Shown here: positions 38,001-48,500 of the stretch, in pieces
Layout: every line of letters begins with the position of its first letter
Position numbering within the stretch: position 1 is the stretch's first letter
Assembly (NCBI RefSeq): GCF_018873765.1
Contig: NC_057916.1
Span: forward strand, 28,557,501 to 28,621,500
Reading direction: 5' to 3'
DNA length: 64,000 nt
Source of the DNA: Telopea speciosissima
Lineage: Eukaryota > Streptophyta > Magnoliopsida > Proteales > Proteaceae
Program-made: the position numbers and the translations under genes
Notes under the pieces: generated by a model
What the model was told of the DNA's origin: nothing
What the model saw: the letters and a program-made list of their open reading frames with translations, nothing else
The model's database searches: none

Positions 38001-39532
38001 CAAATATAGAAAGGTTTAGTTCACGGAGCCTCCGAAGAGTTGTTAATAGAAGTTCACTGTCTGAGCTTTTTGTTACATTCTTTGAGAAGGTAATTGTTGC
38101 TGTGGTCCATATTAACTACACTTTGTTTAAAATGTGCAATAAGGACACTGGTCTTTGACAATTTTTTGTGCGTGCTGTCAGGAAAATGTGTTTGACAATT
38201 TTGATTCTTTGCATGGCCTCCATATAGAGGCCCTCCTATGTGGTCCATTATGCCACATGGAAGGGTGATGAGACAACAATGACCATTGGATAAATAGGAC
38301 ATGTTCTGGATTGTCCATATGTCAAATTCAGAGGCAAACACAATCATACACCCCTCTATGTATAGGCATTTTCCCCTGTATTTTCAGCCGTCCATTTGTT
38401 TTCAACCATTTTTTAAAATATTTCTTTTCCTAATAGATTTTTTAAGCTTTATTTTGCCATTTGGCCAACTCCTTATGGGCTGAAACTAAACATGTGAGCA
38501 GGCAAAATTTGGGACCCACCTTATATTCCATGTGGCAAATAATATGACTATATAGGAAGTCCTTCCTAGGTGGGCCGTGCAGGAAACCAGTGCCCATGAA
38601 ATAATTATGCTTTTCTTCTCTCTAACTATTTCTGTAATATTGAATTCTAGCTTGTCCCTTGTATTCCTTTGCTCGATTAAATCATAATTTTGTATAATAG
38701 CAGTTGTAAATGGTAGCAATAGTAAACATAGTAGAGGGTAATTATTATTTGTCCTCCTGCTTTTGATTGCTCTGCAGTTTTCTAGAATCAACTCAATGGC
38801 ATCAGAGTATGCAATTTGTACGTATACAGGACGTTGGGAGCACAAAAGGAACAATAGTAAATGGATGGAAAAAAAATCCCCCCTTCTAGTAACTCTCTCT
38901 CTCTCTCTCTTGCATGTGCGTGCACACACACAGACAAGTATGCACGCACACACCCACGTGCACAAGCATGCACACATACATATGCACGCACGCCCACATG
39001 CACTATGTTAGTCATTTAAGGGATCTCTCTATGGAGACATCCAAAGTATTCCTAAATCAAATAATTATTATTTCCTGGTTAGATTGAGGATCCATTTGAG
39101 CAGTCAGATAATGCAGCCAGGGCTGTTAGCATGATTCAGCTAACCAAGATTTCCGATGCATTTGAAGTAACCCACCACAGGCTGATCTCAGCCAATCATG
39201 ACAAAAGTTCTTTGATTGCAAGTTTGATCAGACCCCAAATCAGATCAAAATTAATTGAAAGGACATCCCAAGAAAATTCAAGTTCGCGGAGGGGACATTA
39301 CTTGGGATCTCATCCACCAAGAGCCGCTGCAGTGCCATCACCGAGCCTTAATCAGTTCCAGAACAATCCACAGGAGGCCCGCCCTTCCATCATTTTACCA
39401 CATAATCAGTTCCAGGTAAAGCCACAGGAGGCCCATCCTTCCAGCATTGCTGCCCAGAGAACCAGGCAGGCATTTCGCGGCCAAGGCAGGATGGAGTGGA
39501 GGCCAAGAGGGACCACAGATAATGGATTTTAA
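17031..39532 (+). CDS. HESO1: HESO1: terminal uridylyltransferase of small RNAs (8 coding exons)
   Basis: Coding exons: 17031-17181, 28051-28215, 29611-29795, 29933-30028, 35602-35671, 37956-38089, 38778-38888 and 39083-39532. All have GT-AG junctions and join in frame to 453 codons plus stop. The nucleotidyltransferase motif GATVEPFGSFVSRLYSKW is followed by SDLDISVE, giving G58-S59 and catalytic D70 and D72. The third Asp is D136 in NISCDISIN. The PAP-associated part spans EWAKAQNINDPKTGT, CVPAILPPLMEIY and VNRSSLSELFVTFFEK. IEDPFEQSDNAARAVS begins the C-terminal tail, which is rich in Gln, Pro and Arg. In Arabidopsis, HESO1 adds U tails to unmethylated miRNAs/siRNAs and to AGO1 cleavage fragments. 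The tail is shorter than in the Arabidopsis protein (about 510 residues) but ends in a similar WRPR motif. No lesion is seen. The start is the first ATG after a clean acceptor. Confidence 0.9.
17717..19575 (-). mobile_element. TRIM-like LTR element in HESO1 intron
   Basis: Direct repeats of about 106 and 112 bp (17717-17822 and 19464-19575) share AAAAGGCCTCATACTAGGGT and GGGGTGCTTGA. Next to the right repeat, on the minus strand, is TGGTATTAGAGC (about 19450-19461), two bases from the LTR end. This is a primer-binding site for initiator tRNA-Met with one change. The interior is non-coding. The flanks TTTTA and TCTTA are a 4 of 5 match. The small LTRs, PBS and lack of genes fit a TRIM in minus orientation. 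Two conserved promoter-like GGCC(C/T)CAC... and CTCAACGATCTCCC repeats lie near the PBS. Confidence 0.6.
19880..20715 (+). mobile_element. LTR-like block with TATA box
   Basis: Non-coding sequence with the look of a plant LTR: AATTAGGATTTTTG, a TATA-like GGAATTATAAATAAAGG at about 20445-20461, then a GC-richer transcribed leader. It ends where copia gag sequence (minus strand) begins near 20716. No partner copy, boundaries or target duplication could be fixed. Confidence 0.35.
20876..21147 (-). repeat. Tandem duplication of the gag zinc-knuckle segment
   Basis: Two units of about 130 and 142 bp (20876-21005 and 21006-21147). In minus-strand translation each carries GNPNHTVDK, (W/C)AK and WAQQ followed by a TDGSS...VSLND linker. 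The upstream unit has lost two knuckle Cys (YSHCG and KWW) and gained a stop; the other keeps KCCAKYGKPEWAQQ. Confidence 0.75.
21526..21600 (-). mobile_element. Au-like SINE, truncated, in copia gag
   Basis: CGCACCCAGTGCACAAGGCT and GCAGCCTTACCCC are the 3' half of an Au-type SINE read in reverse. The flanking sequence CCACATGCACTTG occurs on both sides (about 21509-21521 and 21599-21611) as target duplication. Its removal restores the copia gag reading KCMWEELNVYQ. Confidence 0.75.
21852..22409. mobile_element. Word-repeat element, GAGATCTCG type (copy 5)
   Basis: Left end CATAGAACTAAAACTCG and right end (reverse complement) ATGGAACTAAAACTCG are inverted repeats. It interrupts copia gag, and the flanks GATGATAAT (21843-21851) and GATGACAAT (22410-22418) are a 9-bp duplication with one mismatch. 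The outer parts consist of GCGAGATCTCGAGTGAGATC-like words. The middle is non-word sequence including ACAAACACTTATTTATGCC in direct and inverted form. No transposase. Confidence 0.75.
22536..24241 (-). mobile_element. TRIM element with two LTRs, 1.7 kb
   Basis: LTRs at 22536-23173 (638 bp) and 23638-24241 (604 bp) start TGAAGCAATC and end GCATCA. They are highly similar, differing by point changes and small indels. The target duplication CTCCA (22531-22535 and 24242-24246) is perfect. Read on the minus strand, TGGTATCAAAGT two bases inside the 23638 end is a tRNA-Met-like primer site, and GGGAGAA beside 23173 is a possible polypurine tract. The 464-bp interior is non-coding. It is inserted in copia gag; removing it joins DSKLE to the LTGPSSYQLW region. 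Confidence 0.85.
25421..26419. other. Intron sequence, no gene recognised
   Basis: Part of HESO1 intron 1. It contains a CT-rich tract at 25438-25490. An ORF at 26002-26313 has no recognisable domain. Otherwise nothing that I can name. Confidence 0.5.
26420..26574 (-). mobile_element. Au-like SINE, minus strand
   Basis: Contains, in reverse, the tRNA-derived head (CGCAATGGTAAGG A-box region and GGTTCGAGTCGGG B box at about 26527-26539). The body has AACAGCCTCTCC, TAAGGCTGCATACA, GACCC and CCCAGACCCCACAGTGGCAG, and the end is GGGTACGCCC. This order matches the Au SINE family. It is nearly full length and lies within HESO1 intron 1. Confidence 0.8.
27810..27960 (-). mobile_element. tRNA-derived SINE-like element
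   Basis: The reverse strand has CGGGTTCGAGTCTTGAGGAG, a good pol III B box, and a body with ATGCCAAAGG and CCTGCGTGGGCGGGGACC. The arrangement is SINE-like but differs from the Au family. Boundaries and target duplication were not fixed. It ends about 90 bp before HESO1 coding exon 2. Confidence 0.5.
30700..32890 (-). mobile_element. Ty3/gypsy chromovirus fragment in HESO1 intron
   Basis: Minus-strand frames, in order: CQTCQQIKA (end of the integrase zinc finger); the integrase core with VVDRLTKYAHF, SDRDLLFISKFWQELF and SSAYHPQTDGQSE (D, D, E); the GPY/F-like module FFGPFPIIEWIG; and a chromodomain-like tail ALIQCDELPLEEGSWEDL. A stop near 32282 and frame changes disable it. A 178-bp LTR follows at 31314-31491, then primer-site-like and leader sequence to about 30700. 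Protease, RT and RNase H are absent. Confidence 0.85.
31314..31491 (-). repeat. Short LTR of the chromovirus
   Basis: Ends TGTTGCAG and CCTAACA on the + strand (TGTTAGG...CTGCAACA in element orientation). It contains a TATA-like ATATTATAAATATCC. Upstream (element sense) is the pol end; downstream is GTATCATAGCACC, close to the tRNA-iMet primer site TGGTATCAGAGC. Confidence 0.6.
32891..35601. other. Intron sequence, repeat-like, no coding signal
   Basis: Remainder of the 5.6-kb HESO1 intron. 33900-35150 has the look of old retroelement non-coding sequence (A/T runs, a terminator-like AAGCAATTTTTTTTC near 34770), but I find no domain, LTR pair or primer site. ORFs at 34052-34444 and 34471-34653 have no recognisable family. 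There is a G9-10 run near 35380. Confidence 0.4.
38895..39002. repeat. (CT)n and (CA)n-rich microsatellite in HESO1 intron
   Basis: A CTCTCTCTCTCTCTCTCT run starts 6 nt after the GTAACT donor of coding exon 7 and is followed by about 90 bp of CACACA/GCACGCAC-like repeats. The intron is only 194 bp, so the repeat fills over half of it. Confidence 0.9.
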
Positions 39533-41794
39533 ATAAGATTCTGGTCATCTGGCCTTGGAGGAAAGCTGGATGTGCCTTCTGTGTCGGCTATCTGCTTGCA
39601 TAGTTTGAAGTCCACACTCGCAGATAAAGCTGTATGCCTTTGGCAGTGGATGGAGTTTCTCTCCTTTTGGTGTCAAGGTGCTCCGCGAGACCATTTTGAA
39701 CCATCTGGAGGATAGGATTTTGGTTGTGTTTGACAATGCTAATTTCAGTCTCATTGCTGATACTGTTGTTTGGCGAGGGTTGATATCTCATCTTTGGATA
39801 TGATATGGGCACAAGTTTAATGCATGCTTTGACTTGTTATGCAATCCTAATTATGTATTATATCATCTATATGTTTGGTGTTGCCTTTCGTTTCAAAATG
39901 AAGTTAGTTTTCATTCATTTATCAAACTGGTATATACATTAGTAATAACTTGTCTTGTGCTTCTTGTCTTGCCAAGGGCTTTGATGTTCCAGCTTCTTGA
40001 AATGTAGTATACATTTGGTGAGACATTATGATGTGAGCTCTATGTACATCATAGAAACAGTCCGAGACAATATGCAACTAATTCGTAACTTGATGCGATT
40101 GGGTGGTCTGGAGCACTAGACCACGGAAATCGAATACCCCCCACCCCACTATTTGACGAACGGTTGATTATGTTTTCTCCATATTTTCCGCTTAAATATC
40201 CATGATCTGCACTTTTTCCCATAAAATGTACGTGTCTATGACAAATATGTATATTTAGCCGTGGTTGAATAAGGAGAAGAATCCATCCATATAATGGGGT
40301 TCATCTCCTCGTTGGGTGGCAATTTTTTCAGAAATCAAGATAATCTTTTTTTTTTAAAAAAAACATTCACAAACTCTCTTGAGTTTGTGTTATACTTGAG
40401 TAAAATAATCTTCTTTTTACACTTTTGCTTGGATTCGACTCCTCTCCTGCGAGTCCAACATCCAAGGAGTGCCCAGGGAGGCATCCAACGGTGCTAGGCC
40501 CCATGCAGGCACACATGCCCGTGTACTCAGATGGTAACAATTTAAGCTAACAGGAGAACTATCAGGGAAATGTAAGAGATGGGTCAAATAAACCTCGTAT
40601 ATTAGGTGGTTCCCATATCATCCTTACAGGAAGGAAATATAACATGAAGCATTGGCTTTGACTGGTATATTTCTTGTTGTCAACCACCAACCACCTCCCC
40701 CCCCCCCCCCCCCCCCCAACCCAAAAAAAAAAATCTGGGTTCAAAATACCATTAAAAGGTTGTGATAGCATCTAACAAGTGCACTTTGATGAAAAGGACC
40801 CAGTCTAGTAAATGGGCAAAGCAGAGAGAGTTTTCCACTAGTTAGTAGTTACTCATATTGAGGATTGCAGCCACTACAACAGAAACCAGGAATATAGGAC
40901 TCAGACTCAACCATTGTGCCGATCCCAATCCATCCTGAGTCAACTGTGCAACCTTTTGGCCAGTATCAGCCTAGTTCGGACATCAGAGGGATTAACAGGG
41001 CTGCGTTTGCACTTCCTCTGCGCCATTAAAACTCAGATTAGAACTGGCTGATCCGAACTCTAGTCCTAAATCCATGGCTGAAACGGATCATACAAGAGGT
41101 TGACATGCAGTTGTTTATGACCAATAACCAATAGAAACAAAGGGTGGCTTAAGGAGGAATTCTCAGGAATTATGAAATCAGGGGACCCAAAACTGCCAAA
41201 AGGAGTAAGCTAATTATTTCATATTTTTCAAATAGGTACTTGCTAAATTCTATTGGAGTTGTTCACAAAACTGGTGCAGAGAAGAATGGGAGAAACATTT
41301 TGCCTCCTAAGATTCTTGTCAGGATTTTATAATGTTGACCTCCAAGACCATTAGACAAGGGAAACTATGTTGTGATCCTCCATCTTCCTTATCCCTAACC
41401 CACCTACTATGCTTGCACTGAAATAACTAGATGATTTTTAATCACTTGCTTCACGCAGTTATTTTTATAATTGATGCATGCTTGTAGAATGTTTTGGGTT
41501 AAAGACTTTTAACAAATCACTGTTAGCTAAGAAAACTTTTCAGTTGTAGACCTTACTCTGTGTGTGTGTGTATCGATCAAACAGCCAACGCTTCTACCAT
41601 GGATGGAGTCCGTACTGGCAACCAATGAAGCACTCATTAGAGCAACTCAAAATAGAAAAGGACAGACGGATTCAGTTCCATGTTTTTGGCATATGCCCCT
41701 TCAAGATTCTTCCTGAGCAGTGTACTCAGTCATGGAGATGTTCACTAGGGACTTAATGTATTTCCTTTTGAATTCATATACCATAGTACCAACT
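39533..41794. other. HESO1 3' UTR and convergent spacer
   Basis: Begins with the HESO1 3' untranslated region (AATAAG at 39532 and later AT-rich tracts; the end is not determinable). The rest is intergenic, with no gene recognised. It has a run of about 20 C near 40696-40717 followed by an A-run, and (TG)n near 41556. Confidence 0.5.
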
Positions 41795-41965
41795 AGAGAG
41801 TAGACCTTAGTGCAATGGTAAGGTTGTTCCATTGTGACCAAGTGGTCACAGGTTTGAGTCTCTGGAAACAGCCTCTCTGCGAAACAAGGATAAGGCTGCG
41901 TACACTATGACCCTCCCCAGACCCCGAAGTGGCGAGAACTTCATGCACTAGGTACGCCTTTTTTC
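41795..41965 (+). mobile_element. Au-like SINE, full length, plus strand
   Basis: A box TAGTGCAATGGTAAGG, B box GGTTTGAGTCTC, then AACAGCCTCTCTGCGAAAC, TAAGGCTGCGTACACTATGA, CCCTCCCCAGACCCC and an end in GGTACGCCTTTTTTC. The duplicated target ACCATAGTACCAACT (about 41780-41794) recurs as ACCATGTTAGTACCAACT after the tail (to about 41985). It is the most complete copy in the window and sits between HESO1 and PMT11. Confidence 0.85.
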
Positions 41966-42586
41966 ATACCATGTTAGTACCAACTTCAGTGGCCACTACA
42001 GAAAACAATCAAGGTTGGACCATGAATCCTCCTGAAGATGTAAAGTTCAATCCAACTGGAAGATGACATAGGAAGGACAAGGCCAAGAATGGTGGTTTGT
42101 ATGTGTGATCCTTCCATATGGTATCTAACATTAAGCCCACCTGCATGTCCACACACACACACACGCACAAGATACAGTTTTCCATTGGACCTTTGATCAT
42201 CATAAATCTTGATCAAAGAATTGAAAGAAAAATAAATTTAGTGCTAAAAAAAAAGGGTTAGTGACTACGAATGTCGTGCTAACAATGATTAAAGATTACA
42301 ACAACTTACATTTACCGGAACATTCAAAAAATAAAAAAGAATATAAAAAGGAAAACTTATGTTTACTTATTTTTTATTGGTGAACTTACAATGGATTGAT
42401 ACACAGGTTCCTGCTATATAGAATCTAACTCAATGCATCCTGGGTGTAGTTGGCAGGGAATGTCCTTGATGGAACAATTTTCCCCAGCAAAGTCTTGATG
42501 ATTGTGAAGCATTACTTCGAGTCTGCTTGATCATTGCCTTGGAATTGTCCTAGTGGATGACAATTCACTTTACAAGCCTCACCCAT

Positions 42587-45500
42587 TCAAGCACGCAAAA
42601 GACGTTTATCACATATCAAGATCTTCCAACTTGAATGCGGTCCCTCAGATGTGTCGCGTAGCATGGTGTGCCACCCCATGGCTTTTCCAACCTCCTGAAC
42701 TTCATCTATGACTGATACAGAATCACGGATATATACATGCCCCCCAGGTCTCAGAATCCGATCCATCTCAAGCATGATTGTGGAGATGTTGCACCTGAAA
42801 CACACATTAAAGGAAATAATTTGTTTGGAAGCGTCCCCACCCCCAAACCAAAAAATAAATGGAACCGAGGCAAAATGTGGAGTAGAAGTTAAAACCCTCC
42901 CAAACCAAGAATTGGGGACAATCTTGTGATTCCATAACTATTTAGCAAGCAGCAATTGAAGATGCAGAACATACCTCTTTTTCTCAACCGAGAAGAGACC
43001 GGCTGCATGTAAGAAGTCATAAGTTCTTGGATAAGTATCGAACGACTCACACCTAAGGGAAGGAAGTTTTCAGCATTAGATTAATGCCACAATAATGAAA
43101 TTCTTTGGAGTAACAACCAGAATCAATGGATGGCACCACTTAAATGGACAATCTAAGTCTCTATAACTATTAGATGTTGGAGAAATCACAACATATCAAG
43201 CTCATAGTGTTGCATGCAATAGATAATTGAAGTCACAAAAGTTAAGTGTGTCAATAATGTCTGTGGGAAATATAATCAACACTCTTGGTTCCAGGATGCT
43301 AACAGGTGAATGAAATCTAAACTGCAGATTAAAGAAACTCCAGAATAGGATGGATATAGGGTACTGGATTGAAGAAACTCCAGGATTGGGGAGGGTATAT
43401 TATGACCCTCCCCAGACCCCGGAATGGCAGGAGCCTCGTGCACTAGGTACACCCCTTATTGGGTACTGGATTAAGTGAGAATCCAAGCTACACCTTGCAT
43501 CTAACTACAAACAGGAAAGATAGTTTAACTAAAACTTCGAGAAGCAAACTAAAGTGCAACAACTTGGTAACCAAGGTCTGTGGCACATATGCAAAAGGAG
43601 ATGGTTAAGATTTCATGAAGAAAACTAAAGTGCAACCATCTGGTGGGTGCACTGCAAACAATGTCTGCTAACAGCAAATGTAACCATCCAATACGCCACA
43701 AGTCGGCATTATTTGAATCAGTCATTCAGCATATTATTCGTGACCTTGCAATGGAATACAATGGAATGGTGATTATCATTGATCAGACTGGCATAACACT
43801 ACATAAGAGATCACTTATGTAGGACACTTGCCTTGGATAGACATCATGTAAGTAACTGTGTAATTGGTAAACCATACTTATCACTTATACTGGGTAAGTT
43901 CACTCGCATCCCACTTCCTGAAGTGTACCAAAACTACCCTTAACTCAATGAAGTTTGCAGTATGAATAAAATATGTATCAGCCTATAACATCAATGTACT
44001 TGCATACATTTCATGCACTGAAGAGCCTCTTCAGAATTTAAATCCATACCACAAACCCTTTTTTTTTCCCCCCAAGTGCTACTTAGTGTAATACAGATTA
44101 TTTATCTGGAAATGTGACACTTGCAATGGTGATTACTCCATTTTTGCATGTTCAACAGTCAACAACGGCAAACTACAGAAACAATTAAAAAAAAAAAAAA
44201 GGTTAAAACATAAAAGTTACATGGGTAATACCAATCGTGCATTACTCCTACAAGTCCACGATCATAAATAACAGGCAATGTGTTGGACCCACTAACAGGA
44301 ACAACGTTCAGCACCCAGCAATCAATCTTTTGGTCAATTAAAGCAGCTGCAAATCTGTCGCAGCATTAACAAAATAATCATCAAATGGTCAGAATGCAGT
44401 TCCACGTTTAATGAAAGAAAACAATAGTTTGCAACTGGAGATTTCAAAAATGCATAAGCAACAAGGACAGTTAACAAAGAAGACAAATAGAATACCCTCC
44501 AAACCCAGCTCTCATGTCCATCACGTTTCGGAATTTCATTTTTTTCCAACGTAAAACACGAACATAACTTTCTATTATATCATCCCAGTATTTTGATTCT
44601 GCCTTGAAGAGTTCATTTCTAGATATATAGGCATCCATTCGTAAGGTCTGAAGCCTATCTGGTGGAGAATGCAGGCGTGTAGGCCACATTGGGATACTTG
44701 CTTCATTTCCATTCTCTGGTAGTCGAGTGACGCATGCTTTCAGACCAGCATACCTACAAAAAACATGGTGACTCTTATATTTATATCTAAGTAATAAACT
44801 TTGTGTCACCAACCAGAAACATTAATTTTGAGATCAAATTCAAATTTGATGAATAACAACAGATTCTAGATCCAAAGAATTCCACCAGTGTTTTATGCTA
44901 CCAGCCCCATGGTTTCGAGAATCGGGTTGGAATCAACCTACCCCAATTCCAATTAATGCTGATGCCTACAACCTGTTTTGGAATCGGCCATGAATGCTCT
45001 TTGATATTCATTTTGACTGCTTTTTTTCTTCTTTTAGCCAATAAAATTCAGGGGGGGAAAAAAAACCTTACCTCTTGTAGTTAGATCTACAAGATTTTCT
45101 AATCAGAAACTCCCAAAGATAAAGTGATCTGTGACAATCGTTGCTTCTTCTTCCTGATTCCAATTCAAATCGGAATTGGTGGAGGTTGAAACAGTGTCCA
45201 GTTCCAAGTTTTAAAACCTTGTCCCAAGCCTGGATAAAGGAGGAGGGTTCGTGCATCAGGTCAGTAGCCAGCATGTAAAAACTTTAGCCAAACCTTTTAG
45301 CATGGGTCCTAGAGTTTTGTTTTAGCTCCAAGGAAAAACCAAAAAAAAAAAGGATCCACAGGTTCACAACTCTCCAGAAAAGTCAAAGGAGCAGACTCAT
45401 CAAGCAAAAGCATCAATTTGGTTGCAACAACAAAAGAGGTGCCCCCACCGGGTTAAAGAGGATACAAATAGCAGGAGCTGTTCCATTGGTTTGGTTGAAT

Positions 45501-48500
45501 AGTTGCGAGCTTTTGTTTATTTCAATTTCTCCTAGTTTTGGGGTGGTCATGGGCCCACAAAAGCAATAAAGAATCAAAATAACGTTGTCAGTGGCAATTC
45601 TGTAATTTCTGAGAAAAGGCTAGAGACTCTATTGGTGAGAAAAGAGAATGTGGGGATACAACAGTAAACTAACTTGAAAAGAGGGATGTAACTGGAATTT
45701 GTAAAAGATGGGAGTAAGCAGAATTAACTATTGGAATAAGGGCTTAATTGTAAATAGGGAAAATTACACTCCCCTCCCCTGCATATTGACTAATGACACT
45801 CCTCCCCTAAGATTTAAAGATTCTATCAACCGTACCCATATTTGCTGACGGTGTTAGAAATGCAATGAAAAAGACAATAATACCCTCATCTCTAACCTCA
45901 TACCCTTCATTCTTCTTTCTTTCTTTCTTTCTTTCTTTCTTTCCTCCTTTCTTCTTCTTCCTCCTGCACCCCCCCCCCCCCCCGCTCTGCACCTCTGAGT
46001 GACCAAATATCACCACCCTATCACCCTTGCTGACATCAGAGCACCGTCATCTACCTGTTAGCAGCACTGCCATGAGTGCAAGGATTCCTTGCTCGTTCCA
46101 TGACAACTACATAGGTAGGAATCATCACAGAACCTCGCCCTGTTTACATGCAGAGAAAAAGAAGGAAGAGGAGAGAAAGAAGGTTTGCAGTGGGTAGATT
46201 TGATCAAATGTATTATTCCGGACATTGGGTAGGAATCGTCAAATCCCTTAGTCGATTAGCAAGGTAAGAAGGAGATCCGAAACTCATGTAACACTCAAAC
46301 CATAATTTGAAAATCAAGATAAAGATGAACAAAAGCATCGATTATCTGATGTGACTTGCTTCTGAAGGTCGGCGACTGAGGCTAGGGATTGGAAATGAGA
46401 GACAAAGAAGACTGTAAGGATTAATATAGCAGTGAATGCATTAGAACAAGGGGAACAAAAGAACTCGCTGTTATTCTAATTACATGTGATTTGATTTTTC
46501 TATCATTTGATCAAATTTCTCGGTAAATCAAATTCTACTGTCAAGATTTTCTGCAACTCCCATATCTTCTTCTTCGTTTTTTTGGGTTTGGTCTTAGAGT
46601 TCGATTTTCTTGGGGTTTCAAAATGAAGAGACAGAGACGTTACGGAAAGGAAGAGTGAAACCGTGAGAGGAGAGAGATTCGGGAGAATCAAAAAAGAAAA
46701 AGGGCATGAAGAGAGATATTTTGGGGAAGAAAGAAGGTTTCAGGGGTTTGGTTTTCTTCTTAGGGAAAGCTTGAAGAGTGGATTGATCTTCTTTCTCCGA
46801 GTTTTTGTTCCATTTCCCGGATCTCACTCTGAACCTGATCCTTCACCAAAACCACCATTCCCGAGATGTGCTTAAGCAGCTTCAATTCATGGATCAGCTC
46901 GGGGATCTCAAAGGCCTCTGTTCTTTGCTGCTGCCACACATCGCCAGTGTTTGGGATTGCAAAGGAATTCCATAGCACCTCAAGAAAGGTTCTAACTCTC
47001 CGGTGTCACTGGTCATGTGATGCTTGCAGCATTGCAGCGATTCTGTCTGCATTTCTCTTATCACTTCTGCACTCCTCCGACTATCACCGTGAGGCCGAGT
47101 TCACTGCGATTCCCCATCCAAGCCTGTGGGGTTCGATGTCTGGCTCCTATCACAACTGCTGCAGTAGAATCATTTCTTGTTGCATAGCTGGCAATTCTCC
47201 TTCCGATCTCCATCCCTTCTTCTCCATCTTTCCTCAATGATAGCTTGGATCACCGCCCCACCTCTGGCCGGAAAAGCTTAGATGCACAAAAAGAATGCCT
47301 TTCAACAAATAATATGATGCCAGTTTCGCATAGTAGTTCCCATTCTGATGGAAGGATTTATGAGTATGTTCAAGTTAACCAAGTGGCTACCCCTCAAACT
47401 GCTGAATTAGCAAGCACGACGAAGATTATTGTGGGAGAGTGTTCGAACGAAGAAGAAAAACTTCCTCTTCGATTCACTTAGTTCTCTTATTATTAGAGAG
47501 AGAAATCTTGGAATATTACACTATATAAGGGTATTTTGGGTTTAAATGAATATATTAAGGCTGATGTCCTCACTTAACAGTGGTTTTTTTAACGGACTGG
47601 GTACAGTTGACAGAATAGGGGAGGGGAGTGTCATTCAAGCAAAGTACAGGGGAGGGGAGTGTAATATTCCCTTGTAAAATAATAAGAAAATAAATATTTA
47701 CTGGCTAATTCGAAAAAACCTTCAACCTCTCAAGTCTCAACCACAATATGCCAGCAGAGGAGAGTCTCTTACGGTCAAGGTTTTACAAGACGGAATTGGG
47801 GCGGAATCGGTCCCCATAACCCTAGAATCGGCCCTCAGATCCAAAAACACAGCAATTCTAGGGTTTTTGGGCGTGAATCGGCCAGAATCGGGATTGATCA
47901 CAGCCAATTCCGATCCAAATCGGCTGATTCACCAATCCAATTCCCAATTCTTGAAACGTTGTTTGCAGTTGAGAGAAATTTCTCAACTACAAGTCTATGA
48001 CCCAATCAAACCAGGATCATAGGAGTAGCTTAGTAATCCTCAATCCAAGGGAATCCACCCAACAACAGGTTCGATGATCAACAGAAGAAAATGATAAAAT
48101 TTTCTGAAACCAAGTAGTGAGGAGGTCTCAGAACCAGAAGTGATTGTCAATGTAGTTCTCACAATCCACGAAGGTACTGGTCACAAGACTTCACAGGTTG
48201 GGTCGCCCTAGGGTAAGTATCACCACACCAAATCTGAAAATGAAAGGACTAGGGATGAGATGAGGGAGATCGATCAAATCTCTCTCAGGCCTGTTGGTTT
48301 GGTAGTAGAAGGAAAAAGGGTAGCAAACAGGAAATAACAGGAAGAAAAGGGAAGGAAAAAGAGGAAAGAAGGAGATTCAGAAGAACTCACCCAAGAGGAG
48401 GGGAATCAAATGAGAGAGATTGGAAGATAAGAGGGAAAGCGGTCACCCGACCATCAACCATGCCACGGCAGTAAGAAAATCTCAATATTCTTTGGTAGAG

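Noticed and set aside
38763..39011. ORF spanning the HESO1 exon and microsatellite
   Set aside because: Only the first 37 codons belong to HESO1; the HTHVHKHAHIHMHA part is translated CA repeat beyond the splice donor.
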